Source: CAYRWR01 sp964428015 (GTDB taxonomy: Bacteria; Spirochaetota; Brevinematia; Brevinematales; CAYRWR01). Taken from it: a stretch of DNA of 64,000 nucleotides. The stretch is from NCBI GenBank assembly GCA_964428015.1, contig CAYRWR010000002.1:62001-126000 (forward strand), written 5' to 3'. Every line of letters begins with the position of its first letter. Position 1 is the stretch's first letter. The notes below the pieces were generated by a model. It searched no databases, was not told where the DNA came from, and saw only the letters and a list, made by a program, of their open reading frames with translations. The position numbers and the translations under genes are program-made. Positions 43,404 through 52,824 of the stretch are shown here, in pieces.

Positions 43404-43415
43404 GGCTTTTTATTT

Positions 43416-44960
43416 TTAATGTTTAAAATGGCGTGTCCCGGTAAATACCATGGCTATACCCAGTTCATCAGCTGCTGCAATACATTCCTCATCCCGGACA
43501 CTACCGCCCGGCTGAATGATGGCACTGACTCCGACTTTACCAGCCGCATCAATACCATCACGGAAAGGAAAAAAGGCATCACTAGCCAGCACCGCACCCT
43601 GGATATCAAAACCGGCATCTTCCGCTTTGATAGCACCGAATCGGGCCGCATCCACCCTGGACATCTGACCCGCCCCTACTCCCAGTACCTGACCGTCCCG
43701 GGCGTAGACTATAGCATTGGATTTGACATGTTTACAGATCTTCCAGGCAAAATTGAGGTCTTTTTTTTGAGAGGCGGTTGGCAGGCCCTTGGTCTTTATA
43801 TCAAAATCTTCCTGGTGATCCATATCCCACTGCTGGAGCAGCACCCCTGATTCGATACGTCTGGAATACAGCCCTTTCTTATGCCAATCCTTTGATTTGA
43901 GTTTTAGCAGGCGGAGATTTTTCTTTGTCTGCAATATCTCCAGAGCCTCAGGTTCATAACCCGGAGCGATGATAATCTCAAAAAACCGCTCTGTTATTTT
44001 CCTGGCTGTGTCCACATCCATGGAGACATTGGTGGCGATGATTCCGCCAAAAGCCGAAACAGGGTCACCAGCCAGGGCTTTATCATAGGCTATAGACAGG
44101 GTCTGACCCAGAGCAGCCCCACAGGGATTGGAATGCTTGAGAATCGCCACAAAAGGGGTGTCTCCTTCCAGGGCAAATTCCCGGACGATATCGATTGCTG
44201 CGTCCGCATCCATCACATTGTTATAGGAGAGCTGTTTTCCACCCAGGATTTCAGCATTCAGTACAGAGATATTATCATCCACATAACTGCGGTATAAACC
44301 GGCAGATTGATGGGGATTTTCACCATAGCGCAGTTCTTCCAGGCGTTTCAGAGGGATGGAACCCTCCACAGGAAAATCTCTGCCCGTCATGCGGTTGAAA
44401 TACATGGAAATAAGACTGTCATAGTAGGCTGTATGGCTGAAAGCTTTGGCAGCAAGTATCCTGCGGGTCTCTTCGCTTACTTTTCCATCTGCTTCTATTT
44501 CAGCTATGACCTTATCAAAATCGGTACCATCTACCAGGACTGTGACATGCTGATAATTCTTGGCGGCAGCCCGTAACAGAGTCACTCCGCCGATGTCGAT
44601 CTTTTCAATGATTTCAGGATGAGAGGCACCCTTGGAGATGTATTCTTCAAAAGGATAAAGTGTCACTACCACAAAATCTATGGGGACTACTTCATGATCC
44701 GCCAGATCTTTCATGTGATCCGGTTTGGAACGGTCAGCCAGAATACCCCCATGAATCTGAGGCTGCAATGTCTTTACTCTTCCGCCCAGTATCTCGGGAA
44801 AACCGGTCAGACTGCCTATTTCCTGCACTTTAATCCCATTTTCCTGCAGGTAGTGGTATGTCCCCCCGGTTGAGATGATTTCGTAGCCCTTTTTCTCCAG
44901 GTAGGCAGCCAGTTTTTCTACCCCCTGTTTATCATAAACACTAAATAAAGCTCGTTTCAT
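43416..44960 (-). CDS. purH: Bifunctional AICAR formyltransferase/IMP cyclohydrolase
   Basis: Carries out the last two steps of purine synthesis. The N-terminal MGS-like cyclohydrolase domain has ALFSVYDKQGVEKLAAYLEK, ISTGGTYHYLQ and GGRVKTLQPQIHGGILADRS. The C-terminal AICAR transformylase contains RYGENPHQSAGLYR, LSYNNVMDADAAIDIVREF, FVAILKHSNPCGAALG, ILAAKAFSHTAYYDS and the end DAFFPFRDGIDAAGKVGVSA with IIQPGGSVRDEE. The 514 residues are typical. The gene stands between thrC and the terminator above. A second folate-linked purine gene, purU, lies at 54.5 kb. Confidence 0.97.
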   Translation of the reverse strand: MKRALFSVYDKQGVEKLAAYLEKKGYEIISTGGTYHYLQENGIKVQEIGSLTGFPEILGGRVKTLQPQIHGGILADRSKPDHMKDLADHEVVPIDFVVVTLYPFEEYISKGASHPEIIEKIDIGGVTLLRAAAKNYQHVTVLVDGTDFDKVIAEIEADGKVSEETRRILAAKAFSHTAYYDSLISMYFNRMTGRDFPVEGSIPLKRLEELRYGENPHQSAGLYRSYVDDNISVLNAEILGGKQLSYNNVMDADAAIDIVREFALEGDTPFVAILKHSNPCGAALGQTLSIAYDKALAGDPVSAFGGIIATNVSMDVDTARKITERFFEIIIAPGYEPEALEILQTKKNLRLLKLKSKDWHKKGLYSRRIESGVLLQQWDMDHQEDFDIKTKGLPTASQKKDLNFAWKICKHVKSNAIVYARDGQVLGVGAGQMSRVDAARFGAIKAEDAGFDIQGAVLASDAFFPFRDGIDAAGKVGVSAIIQPGGSVRDEECIAAADELGIAMVFTGTRHFKH

Positions 44961-44980
44961 TTCAAAATCTCCTTTTCCAT

Positions 44981-46468
44981 TTAGTCCAGATGCAGCCAGT
45001 TTGTGAGGCTGGATTTAATATCACGGGGGTGAATCCTGGTTTTGTGCAGAATGTCCCGGTGTTCCAGTCCTTTCAGAGCCGGATGTACTTTAGTCCCGGT
45101 CTCTTTAGCCAGTTTTTCCAGCAGAGCTTCATCTTCTTCAGGAATTTCACCAGAATGAAGTGCCTGATAGACAGATCCAGCAAATTTAAAGGGACTGGCG
45201 GTAGATGCCAGGATAACGGGGGATTTATCCCCGGTCTCTTCCCGATAACGATTGTACACCGCAGACCCCACCGCGGTATGCGTATCCATAAGATATTGGT
45301 ATTTATTGTAGACTCGCTGGATTTCTGACTGAGTGTCTTCTTCGTCGGAATATCCCGCGTAGACAATATTGAGCAGATGTTGACGGGTGGAATCATCCAC
45401 CTTAAAACGCTTATCCCGGGCCATTTCTTCATACCAGCGGTTTATCTTGCCGGCATTGTGCCCGGAGAGCTCAAACAGAAACCTTTCCAGGTTAGAGGAA
45501 ATCAGAATATCCATACTGGGACTCATGGTACGGTAGAATTCCCGTTTGAGGTCATAAACACCAGTCTGAATAAAATCAGTCAGGATATTATTCCGGTTAG
45601 AAGCACAGATCAGTCGTCCTACAGGCAAGCCCATCCGACCCGCGTAATATGCCGCCAGTATATTTCCAAAATTGCCGGTTGGCACAGCAATGTTTATCTG
45701 ATCGCCGTTGATGATTTTTTTCTGACTCACCATCTGCAGGTAGGCCCAGTAATAATAGACGATCTGTGGCAATAAGCGTCCCCAATTAATGGAATTAGCC
45801 GAAGAAAACTCCATGCCGTGTCTATGCAGACTATCCCTCAGGGTTTGGTCCTGAAATACTTCTTTTACCATGTTCTGGCAGTCATCAAAATTACCTTCCA
45901 CTCCTACCACCATGGTGTTCCGTCCGGTAGTGGTCAGCATCTGCAGCTCCTGCATGCGGCTCACACCACCGGCAGGATAAAAAACTATAATACGGGTACC
46001 TTTTACATCCCGATAACCTTCCAGGGCAGCCTTTCCGGTGTCGCCGGATGTAGCGACTAATATCACAATCTCTTTATCATCACCCAGCTTATGAGCAGCA
46101 GTGGTCAGGAGGTAAGGCATTATCTGCAGGGCCATGTCTTTAAAGGCGGCAGTGGGGCCATGCCAAAGCTCCAGGACTCCTAACTCATCCTCCAAATAAC
46201 GCATCGGGGCAACCAGGGGGTGATCAAACAGAGAGCTTCCATAGGCACTTTCCACAGCATGATTGATTTCATCCTGGGTGTAATCACCCAGATATAATCC
46301 CAGTATCCGCTTAGCCAATTCCTGGTAGTTTAAACCGTGCAGTTCATAAGGATCTAAAACCGGCAGCTTTTCAGGGACATAAAGCCCCCCTTTGGGTACC
46401 ATCCCTTCCCGGATAGCCCGGGCGGCTGAAACTGAGGGGACATTTCCCCGGGTACTGATATAGTGCAT
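44981..46468 (-). CDS. thrC: Threonine synthase
   Basis: Converts O-phosphohomoserine to threonine with PLP. Blocks are MHYISTRGNVPSVSAARAIR, GLYVPEKLPVLDPYEL, LWHGPTAAFKDMALQIMPYL with the PLP Lys in AFKD, ILVATSGDTGKAALEGYRDV, SINWGRLLPQIVYYYWAYLQ and VPTGNFGNILAAYYAGRMGL. This is the longer class (about 495 residues) as in E. coli and yeast. The frame opens at 46525, but AAAGGGAGAGCAA before the ATG at 46468 fits the family start. It precedes purH by 20 bases. No hom or thrB is nearby. Confidence 0.96.
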   Translation of the reverse strand: MHYISTRGNVPSVSAARAIREGMVPKGGLYVPEKLPVLDPYELHGLNYQELAKRILGLYLGDYTQDEINHAVESAYGSSLFDHPLVAPMRYLEDELGVLELWHGPTAAFKDMALQIMPYLLTTAAHKLGDDKEIVILVATSGDTGKAALEGYRDVKGTRIIVFYPAGGVSRMQELQMLTTTGRNTMVVGVEGNFDDCQNMVKEVFQDQTLRDSLHRHGMEFSSANSINWGRLLPQIVYYYWAYLQMVSQKKIINGDQINIAVPTGNFGNILAAYYAGRMGLPVGRLICASNRNNILTDFIQTGVYDLKREFYRTMSPSMDILISSNLERFLFELSGHNAGKINRWYEEMARDKRFKVDDSTRQHLLNIVYAGYSDEEDTQSEIQRVYNKYQYLMDTHTAVGSAVYNRYREETGDKSPVILASTASPFKFAGSVYQALHSGEIPEEDEALLEKLAKETGTKVHPALKGLEHRDILHKTRIHPRDIKSSLTNWLHLD

Positions 46469-46591
46469 TTGCTCTCCCTTTAGAATGATGCTCCATATTA
46501 TCCTCTGAAATGCTTGAAAAATCAAATTGTCCTCTGAAGATTGATTATAAAGTCATCCTGAAGCTTCAAGTCCGGTAATGTGATTGAAATC

Positions 46592-46619
46592 TTGACAGTA
46601 GTTAATTACACGTTACAAT
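46592..46619 (+). promoter_or_regulatory. Sigma-70 promoter of rny
   Basis: TTGACA (46592-46597), a perfect -35, and TACAAT (46614-46619) are 16 bases apart, about 33 bases before the rny ATG. This is a strong housekeeping-type promoter. Confidence 0.75.
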
Positions 46620-46652
46620 ATACTTTAACTAAACGTTTTAAAGGGGATTTGT

Positions 46653-48191
46653 ATGACAGTATTAGGTATCTTGATCCCCTCTCTTATCGGACTTTCAATT
46701 GGAGCTGTAGGTGGATACATAGCGCGGATGGCCATCGCCAAGTATCGGTTTAACTCAGCTCAGGAAAAAGCATCCGAAATCCTGAACCAGGCACATAAAG
46801 AAGCAGAAGCAAAAAAAAGAGAGATATTGTTAGAAGGTCAGGATAGTATCCTGAAAGAAAGAAAACAATTAGAACAGGAATACAAAGACCGTAACAACGA
46901 CTTGCAACAGCTTCAAAAACGCCTGGTACAGAAAGAAGATTCCCTGGATAACCGCTTTGATAACCTGGATAAAAAGGAAAAACGGCTCCAAGAGAAAGAG
47001 AGGGAACTGGAAAAAGACAAAGAAGAACTGAAAAAAGCCCAGGATCACCATCTGCGTGAACTGGAAAAAGTTGCCCGTCTGACAGCTGAAGAGGCCAAAC
47101 AACAGCTGCTGGACGAGATGACAGAAGAGGCCAAGCGTGATGGTCAGCACTATATCAAAAAGATCGAAGATGAGTCCCGTGAACAAGCTGATGAGATAGC
47201 CAGGGATCTGGTAATAGCCAGTGTAGAAAGAAATGCCGCTGAAGTGGTAGCAGAAAAAACCATCACCGCGGTTAATCTGCCTAATGATGATATGAAAGGC
47301 CGTATCATCGGACGTGAAGGCCGCAACATCCGCGCCTTTGAATCGATTGCCGGTGTGGACCTTATCATTGATGATACTCCTGAAGTGGTTATAGTTTCTT
47401 CCTTTGATCCTTACCGTCGTGAAATCGCTAAGATGGCACTGGAAAGACTCATTACGGACGGACGCATTCATCCGGCCCGTATCGAAGAAGTGATCACCAA
47501 GATGCAGAGTGAAGTCAACCAGGAGATCATCAATGCCGGTAAACAAGCTTGTATTCAACTCAAGCTTAATCTGCCCCGGGAAATGTATCCCTATATCGGT
47601 CGTTTAAAGTACCGCACCTCTTATGGACAGAATGTATATTTCCACTCCATCGAAGTGGCCAATATTGCAGGCATGCTGGCTGCCAGTCTTAAGACCAACC
47701 AGGAATTTGCAAAACAGGCTGGTCTGCTTCATGATATCGGTAAGACCATGAAGACGGTGGGTGAAGGCGGACATGCTTTGGTGAGTGCTGAGATTGCTTC
47801 CAAATATAACCTTGACGAAAGAGTAGTGAATGCTATTGCCAGCCATCACCAGGAAGTGGAATGCAAATATATCGAAGGTCACATTCTGCTGGCAGCTGAT
47901 GCTATCTCCGCAGCCCGGCCCGGTGCCCGCAGAGAAAGTATGGATGACTATATTGAGCGTCTGCAATCCCTGGAAAAAATTGCCACCGATTTCGAAGGTG
48001 TGGAAAAAGCCTATGCTATCCAGGCCGGACGTGAAGTGCGTGTCTTCGTAGCCAGTGATACCGTTTCTGACGAAGGTAGTCTCATCCTGGCGCGTGATAT
48101 AGCAAAGAAAGTTGAAAGTACTATGAAATATCCCGGCCAGATCAAGATTACTCTGATCCGTGAAAACCGGGTAGTTGAATACGCCCGTTGA
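46653..48191 (+). CDS. rny: Ribonuclease Y
   Basis: RNase Y is a membrane-anchored endoribonuclease that starts mRNA decay. The N-terminal helix is ILIPSLIGLSIGAVGGYIAR. A long charged coiled coil spans about 35-190. The KH domain has GRIIGREGRNIRAFESIAGV near residue 210. The HD domain has AGLLHDIGKTMK and VVNAIASHHQEVECKYIEGH. The 512 residues are typical. The RBS AAAGGGGATTTGT precedes the ATG. It forms a single-gene unit with its own promoter and terminator. Confidence 0.97.
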   Translation: MTVLGILIPSLIGLSIGAVGGYIARMAIAKYRFNSAQEKASEILNQAHKEAEAKKREILLEGQDSILKERKQLEQEYKDRNNDLQQLQKRLVQKEDSLDNRFDNLDKKEKRLQEKERELEKDKEELKKAQDHHLRELEKVARLTAEEAKQQLLDEMTEEAKRDGQHYIKKIEDESREQADEIARDLVIASVERNAAEVVAEKTITAVNLPNDDMKGRIIGREGRNIRAFESIAGVDLIIDDTPEVVIVSSFDPYRREIAKMALERLITDGRIHPARIEEVITKMQSEVNQEIINAGKQACIQLKLNLPREMYPYIGRLKYRTSYGQNVYFHSIEVANIAGMLAASLKTNQEFAKQAGLLHDIGKTMKTVGEGGHALVSAEIASKYNLDERVVNAIASHHQEVECKYIEGHILLAADAISAARPGARRESMDDYIERLQSLEKIATDFEGVEKAYAIQAGREVRVFVASDTVSDEGSLILARDIAKKVESTMKYPGQIKITLIRENRVVEYAR

Positions 48192-48212
48192 TCTTACCTG
48201 ATTAAATCTAAG

Positions 48213-48247
48213 AGGCGAAACGGTCGGATCCGTTTCGCCTTTTTTTA
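48213..48247 (+). terminator. Intrinsic terminator after rny
   Basis: AGGCGAAACGG (48213-48223) pairs perfectly with CCGTTTCGCCT (48230-48240), 11 bp around a 6-base loop, followed by a run of T residues to 48246. It ends rny transcription. Confidence 0.92.
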
Positions 48248-48276
48248 TTAATTACCAATGAAAGGGAGACATTCTT

Positions 48277-49257
48277 ATGTCTGATTTTCCCACACCGGAA
48301 AACTACACCACACCGCAAAGTAACATTCACAGAAAGAGGCTTGAAAAGCTGGGTGTATCAAACTCTTTCCCTTTGGTAATAAAAAGGGAAAAAGGTGTCT
48401 ATGTCATTGATATCGATGGCTATAAATATGTAGACTTTTCTCTACACCAGGGACGCACGCCCCTGGGACATCAACCGGGAGTACTGAGCCACAGAGTTAA
48501 AAACGGAATGTCCGTTGCCATGGGAAATGCTTATATCAACCGTTTTACTTTTGCACTGGTGAAAGAATTGCAAAAACATCAGGATTTTGAGCAGATATTT
48601 CTATATCAATCCGAGACTTCCATGATGCACAGTCTGACACATCCACTTATCAATCAAAAAGTTGGAGTAACTTCGCAGTGGTTGAAAGAAGATCTTGAAA
48701 AATATCTCCCTCATGCTCCCATTCTAAAGGCAAAAAAAGGTGATACTTTCGACATTCTGTTTATGGAAGCACTGAATTTTGATGATGACTTGTCTGAACT
48801 CAATCCAGAAGATTATCATTCTGAAATTAAGATTGGTGTATTAACCAGAACTTACGGCAGGTGGCCCGGCCTGGGAGGACTGAATCTGACTCAGGTACAT
48901 GCCATTGCTGTGGGAGCTTCCGCCGCCAATGGCATTCCCAGCGGTTTTATCGTATCCGGGAAGGATTTTCGTGTGTCCCAGGAAACACCTTCTCTCCCTG
49001 TGACATTAGCCATGTTGGAGATTGCAAGATTATACGACAGAGAGCATTTAAGAGAAACTCCCTGGCCCCAACAAAAGGGCTACTATCTCCGGACACAGTC
49101 AGGTCCTTATATTAAACTAACTAAAACACTGGAGTGTCAACAGCTTTTGAAACATGGTATCTTAGCGGCTGGTGACTTATTTACCTTATCACCTCAACAT
49201 ACAGAACAGGATTTGCGCCGGCTCCATCGGGTCTTAGCCGCACTTATCGGTACATGA
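48277..49257 (+). CDS. Degenerate class III aminotransferase (HemL-like) homologue without PLP lysine
   Basis: The 326 residues align by eye to glutamate-1-semialdehyde aminomutase-like enzymes. KREKGVYVIDIDGYKYVDFS, LGHQPGVLSHRVK and LYQSETSMMHSLTHPL (for the S-G-T-E-A block) match. The family block around the Schiff-base Lys (LGKIIGGGMPVGAFGG in HemL) appears as AVGASAANGIPSGFIVSG, with Lys replaced by Ala. The Asp of the IIDEV strand is also gone, and about 100 residues of the large domain are lost. It should not bind PLP covalently. The frame is clean and has AAAGGGAGAC upstream, so it looks maintained as a non-enzymatic protein. It overlaps the convergent lipoprotein gene by 14 bases. 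Confidence 0.8.
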   Translation: MSDFPTPENYTTPQSNIHRKRLEKLGVSNSFPLVIKREKGVYVIDIDGYKYVDFSLHQGRTPLGHQPGVLSHRVKNGMSVAMGNAYINRFTFALVKELQKHQDFEQIFLYQSETSMMHSLTHPLINQKVGVTSQWLKEDLEKYLPHAPILKAKKGDTFDILFMEALNFDDDLSELNPEDYHSEIKIGVLTRTYGRWPGLGGLNLTQVHAIAVGASAANGIPSGFIVSGKDFRVSQETPSLPVTLAMLEIARLYDREHLRETPWPQQKGYYLRTQSGPYIKLTKTLECQQLLKHGILAAGDLFTLSPQHTEQDLRRLHRVLAALIGT

Positions 49258-50380
49258 GATGGACAAAAGTTCTGTCTTCCAGACTGCGGTGTTCCATGAT
49301 AGCAATATAAACTCTACTCTTACTATCTACAAAGACATCCAATGCTGAGATATTACCTTCCAGGCTAATATCTGCCATACTTTCATATAGAATGGTGGTT
49401 TTGCTATTCAAATCTACCAGCCTGTACTGTAATGAAATCCCATCCATGAAAACATAGTGCAACTGACCGTTTTTAATAAAACCTGAAACAGGACCTGAAG
49501 TATTTATATAGCCGCTCCCTCCCTGGAAGTCCTGAGGGATCAAACTGGAGCTGCCATCATATTCAAAAATCTGGAAATCTCCCAGGTAATAAATTGGACC
49601 ACCTGGTTCCCCTGCGATATCAAAAGTCTCTGTGGTTTGCGAGGTTCCACCATCCAGATGGTGTGGGAAACCCTGGACAGCTGGTGATGAAGTGGTCACG
49701 TTGTAGATGTATACACGGTTTGAATAATAGATATCCGGAGCAATATATGCCAGATAAAATTGTGACCCCATATAAAAACTTTTCACTGGGATATAATTAG
49801 TCATACCGGGAAGATTTTGTAAAAAATTAACACTCCCACCTGTTTTTCCCACGTAATATATGCCACCGCCTATCAGGCCATAGGGGTCATTGGCTTGACT
49901 GGGATAAAAAAGATATTGATCATAATAATTAGAGTTATTATACGTAGTAGGAACTCTATTTAATATATCCCAGGTTCTAATAAAAGAGGAATTACTACTC
50001 CTATAAACCATAGCCAGTCCTGTGTCAAACGCTGTAATATCAAAGATATTATCCAGATAGGGGGACCATTGATTACTCTCTATGACTTCTACCTGAATAG
50101 CTGTATCTAATCCATGAAGAACTGCTATATCCTGTCTGGTGAGAGCTGAATACTGCATTCCCACTACCAGGTAGACCACACCATTTTTTTCTACAAACTG
50201 AGCCTTGGCATGATCTGTCCAGCCTACATCTGTACTCCAGAAAACATCACGTTTTACCACCCAGGGATACTGCAGACTTTTATGTATCTGAGATAAGGCT
50301 CCAATCGGCCCTAATAATAAATCACAGCCGGTTAGTGCAAAAAGAGAAACCACCATAGAAAGGAATATTTTTCGTTTCAT
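49244..50380 (-). CDS. Predicted lipoprotein, beta-propeller-like, function unknown
   Basis: About 378 residues with a lipoprotein signal peptide (KIFLSMVVSLFALTGC, lipobox L-T-G-C). The mature part is a series of repeated beta strands with aromatic and Gly/Asp turns (VEKNGVVYLVVGMQYSALTR, GLIGGGIYYVGKTGGSVNFL, EPGGPIYYLGDFQIFEYDGS). These suggest a beta-propeller of five to seven blades. There is no catalytic motif. Two ATGs are adjacent; GGAG is better spaced to the second (50380). It lies 7 bases after the PEGA/barrel gene, so the two envelope proteins are probably made together. Confidence 0.75.
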   Translation of the reverse strand: MKRKIFLSMVVSLFALTGCDLLLGPIGALSQIHKSLQYPWVVKRDVFWSTDVGWTDHAKAQFVEKNGVVYLVVGMQYSALTRQDIAVLHGLDTAIQVEVIESNQWSPYLDNIFDITAFDTGLAMVYRSSNSSFIRTWDILNRVPTTYNNSNYYDQYLFYPSQANDPYGLIGGGIYYVGKTGGSVNFLQNLPGMTNYIPVKSFYMGSQFYLAYIAPDIYYSNRVYIYNVTTSSPAVQGFPHHLDGGTSQTTETFDIAGEPGGPIYYLGDFQIFEYDGSSSLIPQDFQGGSGYINTSGPVSGFIKNGQLHYVFMDGISLQYRLVDLNSKTTILYESMADISLEGNISALDVFVDSKSRVYIAIMEHRSLEDRTFVHLMYR

Positions 50381-50390
50381 CATTTGCTCC

Positions 50391-51719
50391 TTACAGCCTG
50401 ATCCCGAAAGCTAATACAGGTTTATTAAAAAGGCCATCTATGTTTTGAGTATTGGGAGGATAATAAAAAGCATGTCCCACCCAGGCAGCTTCCACATACC
50501 ACTTTATTTTACCCAAAAATCCGGGTAGCTTTCTGAAATGCATCTGAAATCCCACTGATGAATATTCATGAGCAATAGTAGGTATAAGACCCAGATTTAG
50601 TCCGTAATAGGACATAATCCCTATTTTGAAATAAGGGCTAAACATAGAGAGCTGTGAAAAGGGGAAAATGCTAACCAAAAAATTCGCACTAATATAATTA
50701 TCTGTGGTGTATCCTAAAAACAAAGGAATGAAACCAGCATTCAGTTCCAGCATCAACCCTTCATAACTATAGTATAAACCCAGAGCACTCATAGTGCCCC
50801 CTCCTCCACTCAGACTCCAGCCGAATTTTTTATACCTTGTAATAAGCTGCGGTTCGCTGGTGGATTTTTTGCTGACTTTTTCAGTGATAAAATTGGTTGA
50901 TACTATTTTCAACTCATTGGTACGGTAGATTAGGATCTGGTTGGTTTGATCGATAATATTGGTTGACGGGACAAAGACTTCCTTCTCTACCAGTTTTTCA
51001 TATTCCTTAAAATTGTAATTGATATCATAAATTAATCCCTCCTGCGGGATGACTTTTTTCTCAAAAAGAATATTATCATCCAAATCCCTGATCTCCACTT
51101 TATGGGGCAGCCCGGAAATGGCCCGATTATACTGTACAGAATTGGTCCCTGCTGCTATACCATCAATATATATAATAGAATTCGGCACCAGGGTAGATAC
51201 ATCCAGACGGGAAATCGCCAGGGTTTTTCCGGTTAAAATTCTGGACAAGTCCTGTCCAATTCCATCTATCACATCAAAGATTTCAGCATCAGTCGTAGAC
51301 TGATACGCTTGTAAAAAACTGTCTTCTCCGTCAATCATCCTGAACACATGGACTTCCCATAATACCTGCTTACCATTCAGAATAGGCATAAAACTGCCCA
51401 GCATGACTTCAGAAAACAACAGGCTTTCCCGGTATTTTAAAAAATCTTCTTTGGTATATAAGTTTTTCTGTAGATTTGTAATCTGCATCTCTTTGAGATA
51501 GGTGTCTAAGGTGTCAGTCGTGACAATACGGTATTTCCCTGTAAGAGAAAGTATGGTGCGCAGTGAATATTTCATTACATCACCAATAATATCAAATCCT
51601 TTACCTCTGTTTTCAAAATTCTGTATAAAGATTACCGGCTTTTTAGTGCGGGCAGTAGTTTGAGTATACACGCTTGTCACACTTAGAACAATAAGTATAA
51701 TAGCAATATGAAATCTCAT
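50391..51719 (-). CDS. Exported protein with TolB/CsgG-like, PEGA-like and beta-barrel-like parts
   Basis: 442 residues with a signal peptide (HIAIILIVLSVTSVYTQ). Residues about 25-165 resemble the CsgG/TolB-type alpha/beta domain found in FlgT- and LpoB-like proteins (KPVIFIQNFENRGKGFDIIG, LLFSEVMLGSFMPILNGKQV). Residues about 175-240 resemble a PEGA domain (LVPNSIIYIDGIAAGTNSVQ). The last about 150 residues alternate as an outer-membrane barrel (GLMLELNAGFIPLFLGYTTD) and end KPVLAFGIRL. It is likely an outer-membrane-associated structural or assembly factor. It precedes the lipoprotein gene. Domain calls are by eye and moderate. Confidence 0.65.
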   Translation of the reverse strand: MRFHIAIILIVLSVTSVYTQTTARTKKPVIFIQNFENRGKGFDIIGDVMKYSLRTILSLTGKYRIVTTDTLDTYLKEMQITNLQKNLYTKEDFLKYRESLLFSEVMLGSFMPILNGKQVLWEVHVFRMIDGEDSFLQAYQSTTDAEIFDVIDGIGQDLSRILTGKTLAISRLDVSTLVPNSIIYIDGIAAGTNSVQYNRAISGLPHKVEIRDLDDNILFEKKVIPQEGLIYDINYNFKEYEKLVEKEVFVPSTNIIDQTNQILIYRTNELKIVSTNFITEKVSKKSTSEPQLITRYKKFGWSLSGGGGTMSALGLYYSYEGLMLELNAGFIPLFLGYTTDNYISANFLVSIFPFSQLSMFSPYFKIGIMSYYGLNLGLIPTIAHEYSSVGFQMHFRKLPGFLGKIKWYVEAAWVGHAFYYPPNTQNIDGLFNKPVLAFGIRL

Positions 51720-51771
51720 AATGTTCCCCCCTACCCCTATATATTAACACATTTTTACTAGCAATCAAATA

Positions 51772-51798
51772 AAAAACCCCGCTTTTCGCGGGGTTTTT
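51772..51798. terminator. Bidirectional intrinsic terminator
   Basis: CCCCGC (51777-51782) and GCGGGG (51788-51793) form a stem with a TTTTC loop, with an A-run before and a T-run after. It serves the minus-strand response regulator gene ending at 51815 and could also act in the plus direction. Confidence 0.88.
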
Positions 51799-51814
51799 AT
51801 TAAAACTTAATGTT

Positions 51815-52534
51815 TTAACCTTCTACCATTTTATATCCTACTCCAAAGACGGTGCGGATAAATTTGGCTCTTCGGCCGGTGTCTCCTACTTTTTTGCGGA
51901 TAGACACTACATTGGTATCAATCACACGCTCAGTGACAAACACATCTTCTCCCCAGATTTCCTTCATCATCATCTCACGGGGTACAACTTTTCCACGATT
52001 TTTATAAAGAAGTCTCAGTATGCCTAATTCTTTGGGAGTCAAGGGATATTCTTCATCACCCAATTTAGATACCATTTTATCAAGGTAGACAATAGCATCA
52101 CCTATCTTAAGAGAAACAGGCTCATATCCAGGATAAGGACCTGAGCTCTGGCCGATAGAACCTCTTAATGTATTGACCCTGCGTAACTGGGCTCTGATAC
52201 GTGCAACCAGTTCCATGATAGAGAAAGGTTTGGTAACATAGTCATCAGCACCCAGATTTAATCCAAACACTTTGTCTTCATCCAGGTTTTTAGCGGAGAT
52301 AATGATAACAGGAACTTCTTTTTTTACTTTACGCAATTCCTGTAAAATCTCGAAGCCATTGATTTCAGGCAGCATAATATCCAGGACAATGATGTCAAAA
52401 GTCTCATTTAAGGCACGATTGAGACCATCTTTTCCTTCCATAGAAACAATTGCTTCATAGCCTTCAAATTCCAGGTTATCTTTAATAGCCATTGCCAGGC
52501 TTTTTTCATCTTCAATAATCAGTACTCTGGACAT
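51815..52534 (-). CDS. OmpR/PhoB-type response regulator, orphan
   Basis: A 239-residue two-domain regulator. The receiver (1-120) has the acidic pair IIEDEKSLA, the phospho-acceptor Asp in IIVLDIMLPEINGFEIL, a Ser in VIIISAKN and the Lys in DDYVTKPFSIMELVA. The C-terminal winged helix has YPLTPKELGILRLLYKNRGK, MMMKEIWGEDVFVTERVID and VHIRKK-like recognition (VVSIRKKVGDTGRR). The output is DNA binding. No histidine kinase is adjacent. The only kinase in the window is at 59.6 kb, so pairing is unknown. Confidence 0.93.
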   Translation of the reverse strand: MSRVLIIEDEKSLAMAIKDNLEFEGYEAIVSMEGKDGLNRALNETFDIIVLDIMLPEINGFEILQELRKVKKEVPVIIISAKNLDEDKVFGLNLGADDYVTKPFSIMELVARIRAQLRRVNTLRGSIGQSSGPYPGYEPVSLKIGDAIVYLDKMVSKLGDEEYPLTPKELGILRLLYKNRGKVVPREMMMKEIWGEDVFVTERVIDTNVVSIRKKVGDTGRRAKFIRTVFGVGYKMVEG

Positions 52535-52758
52535 ATTTATCTCCTTATCATACCATGAATTATATTCACGGTGTTAACATTTGCAATATAACAACACTTC
52601 AATATATTTTTCGTCAAAGTTAAATAACTATTTGTCAGCATTATCAAATAGACAAAAAAAACATAAAAACTTAAATATAAATAAGTTTAATAATTCGACA
52701 GCATTTTGTCAAGTATCCGAATATGAAAAGTATTTAACAATTGTGAAAATAGTTGTCA

Positions 52759-52788
52759 TTGGTTTTTTTTCTTTAAATCCTGTATAAT
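52759..52788 (+). promoter_or_regulatory. Sigma-70-like promoter of the CPBP gene
   Basis: TATAAT (52783-52788) is a perfect -10, with TTGGTT (52759-52764) 18 bases upstream. The gene starts 36 bases downstream. The rest of the 290-base gap 52535-52824 is AT-rich with no recognised feature. Confidence 0.55.
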
Positions 52789-52824
52789 TAAGTCCAGTGA
52801 AATTTAGAATAGCACAGAGGTATC

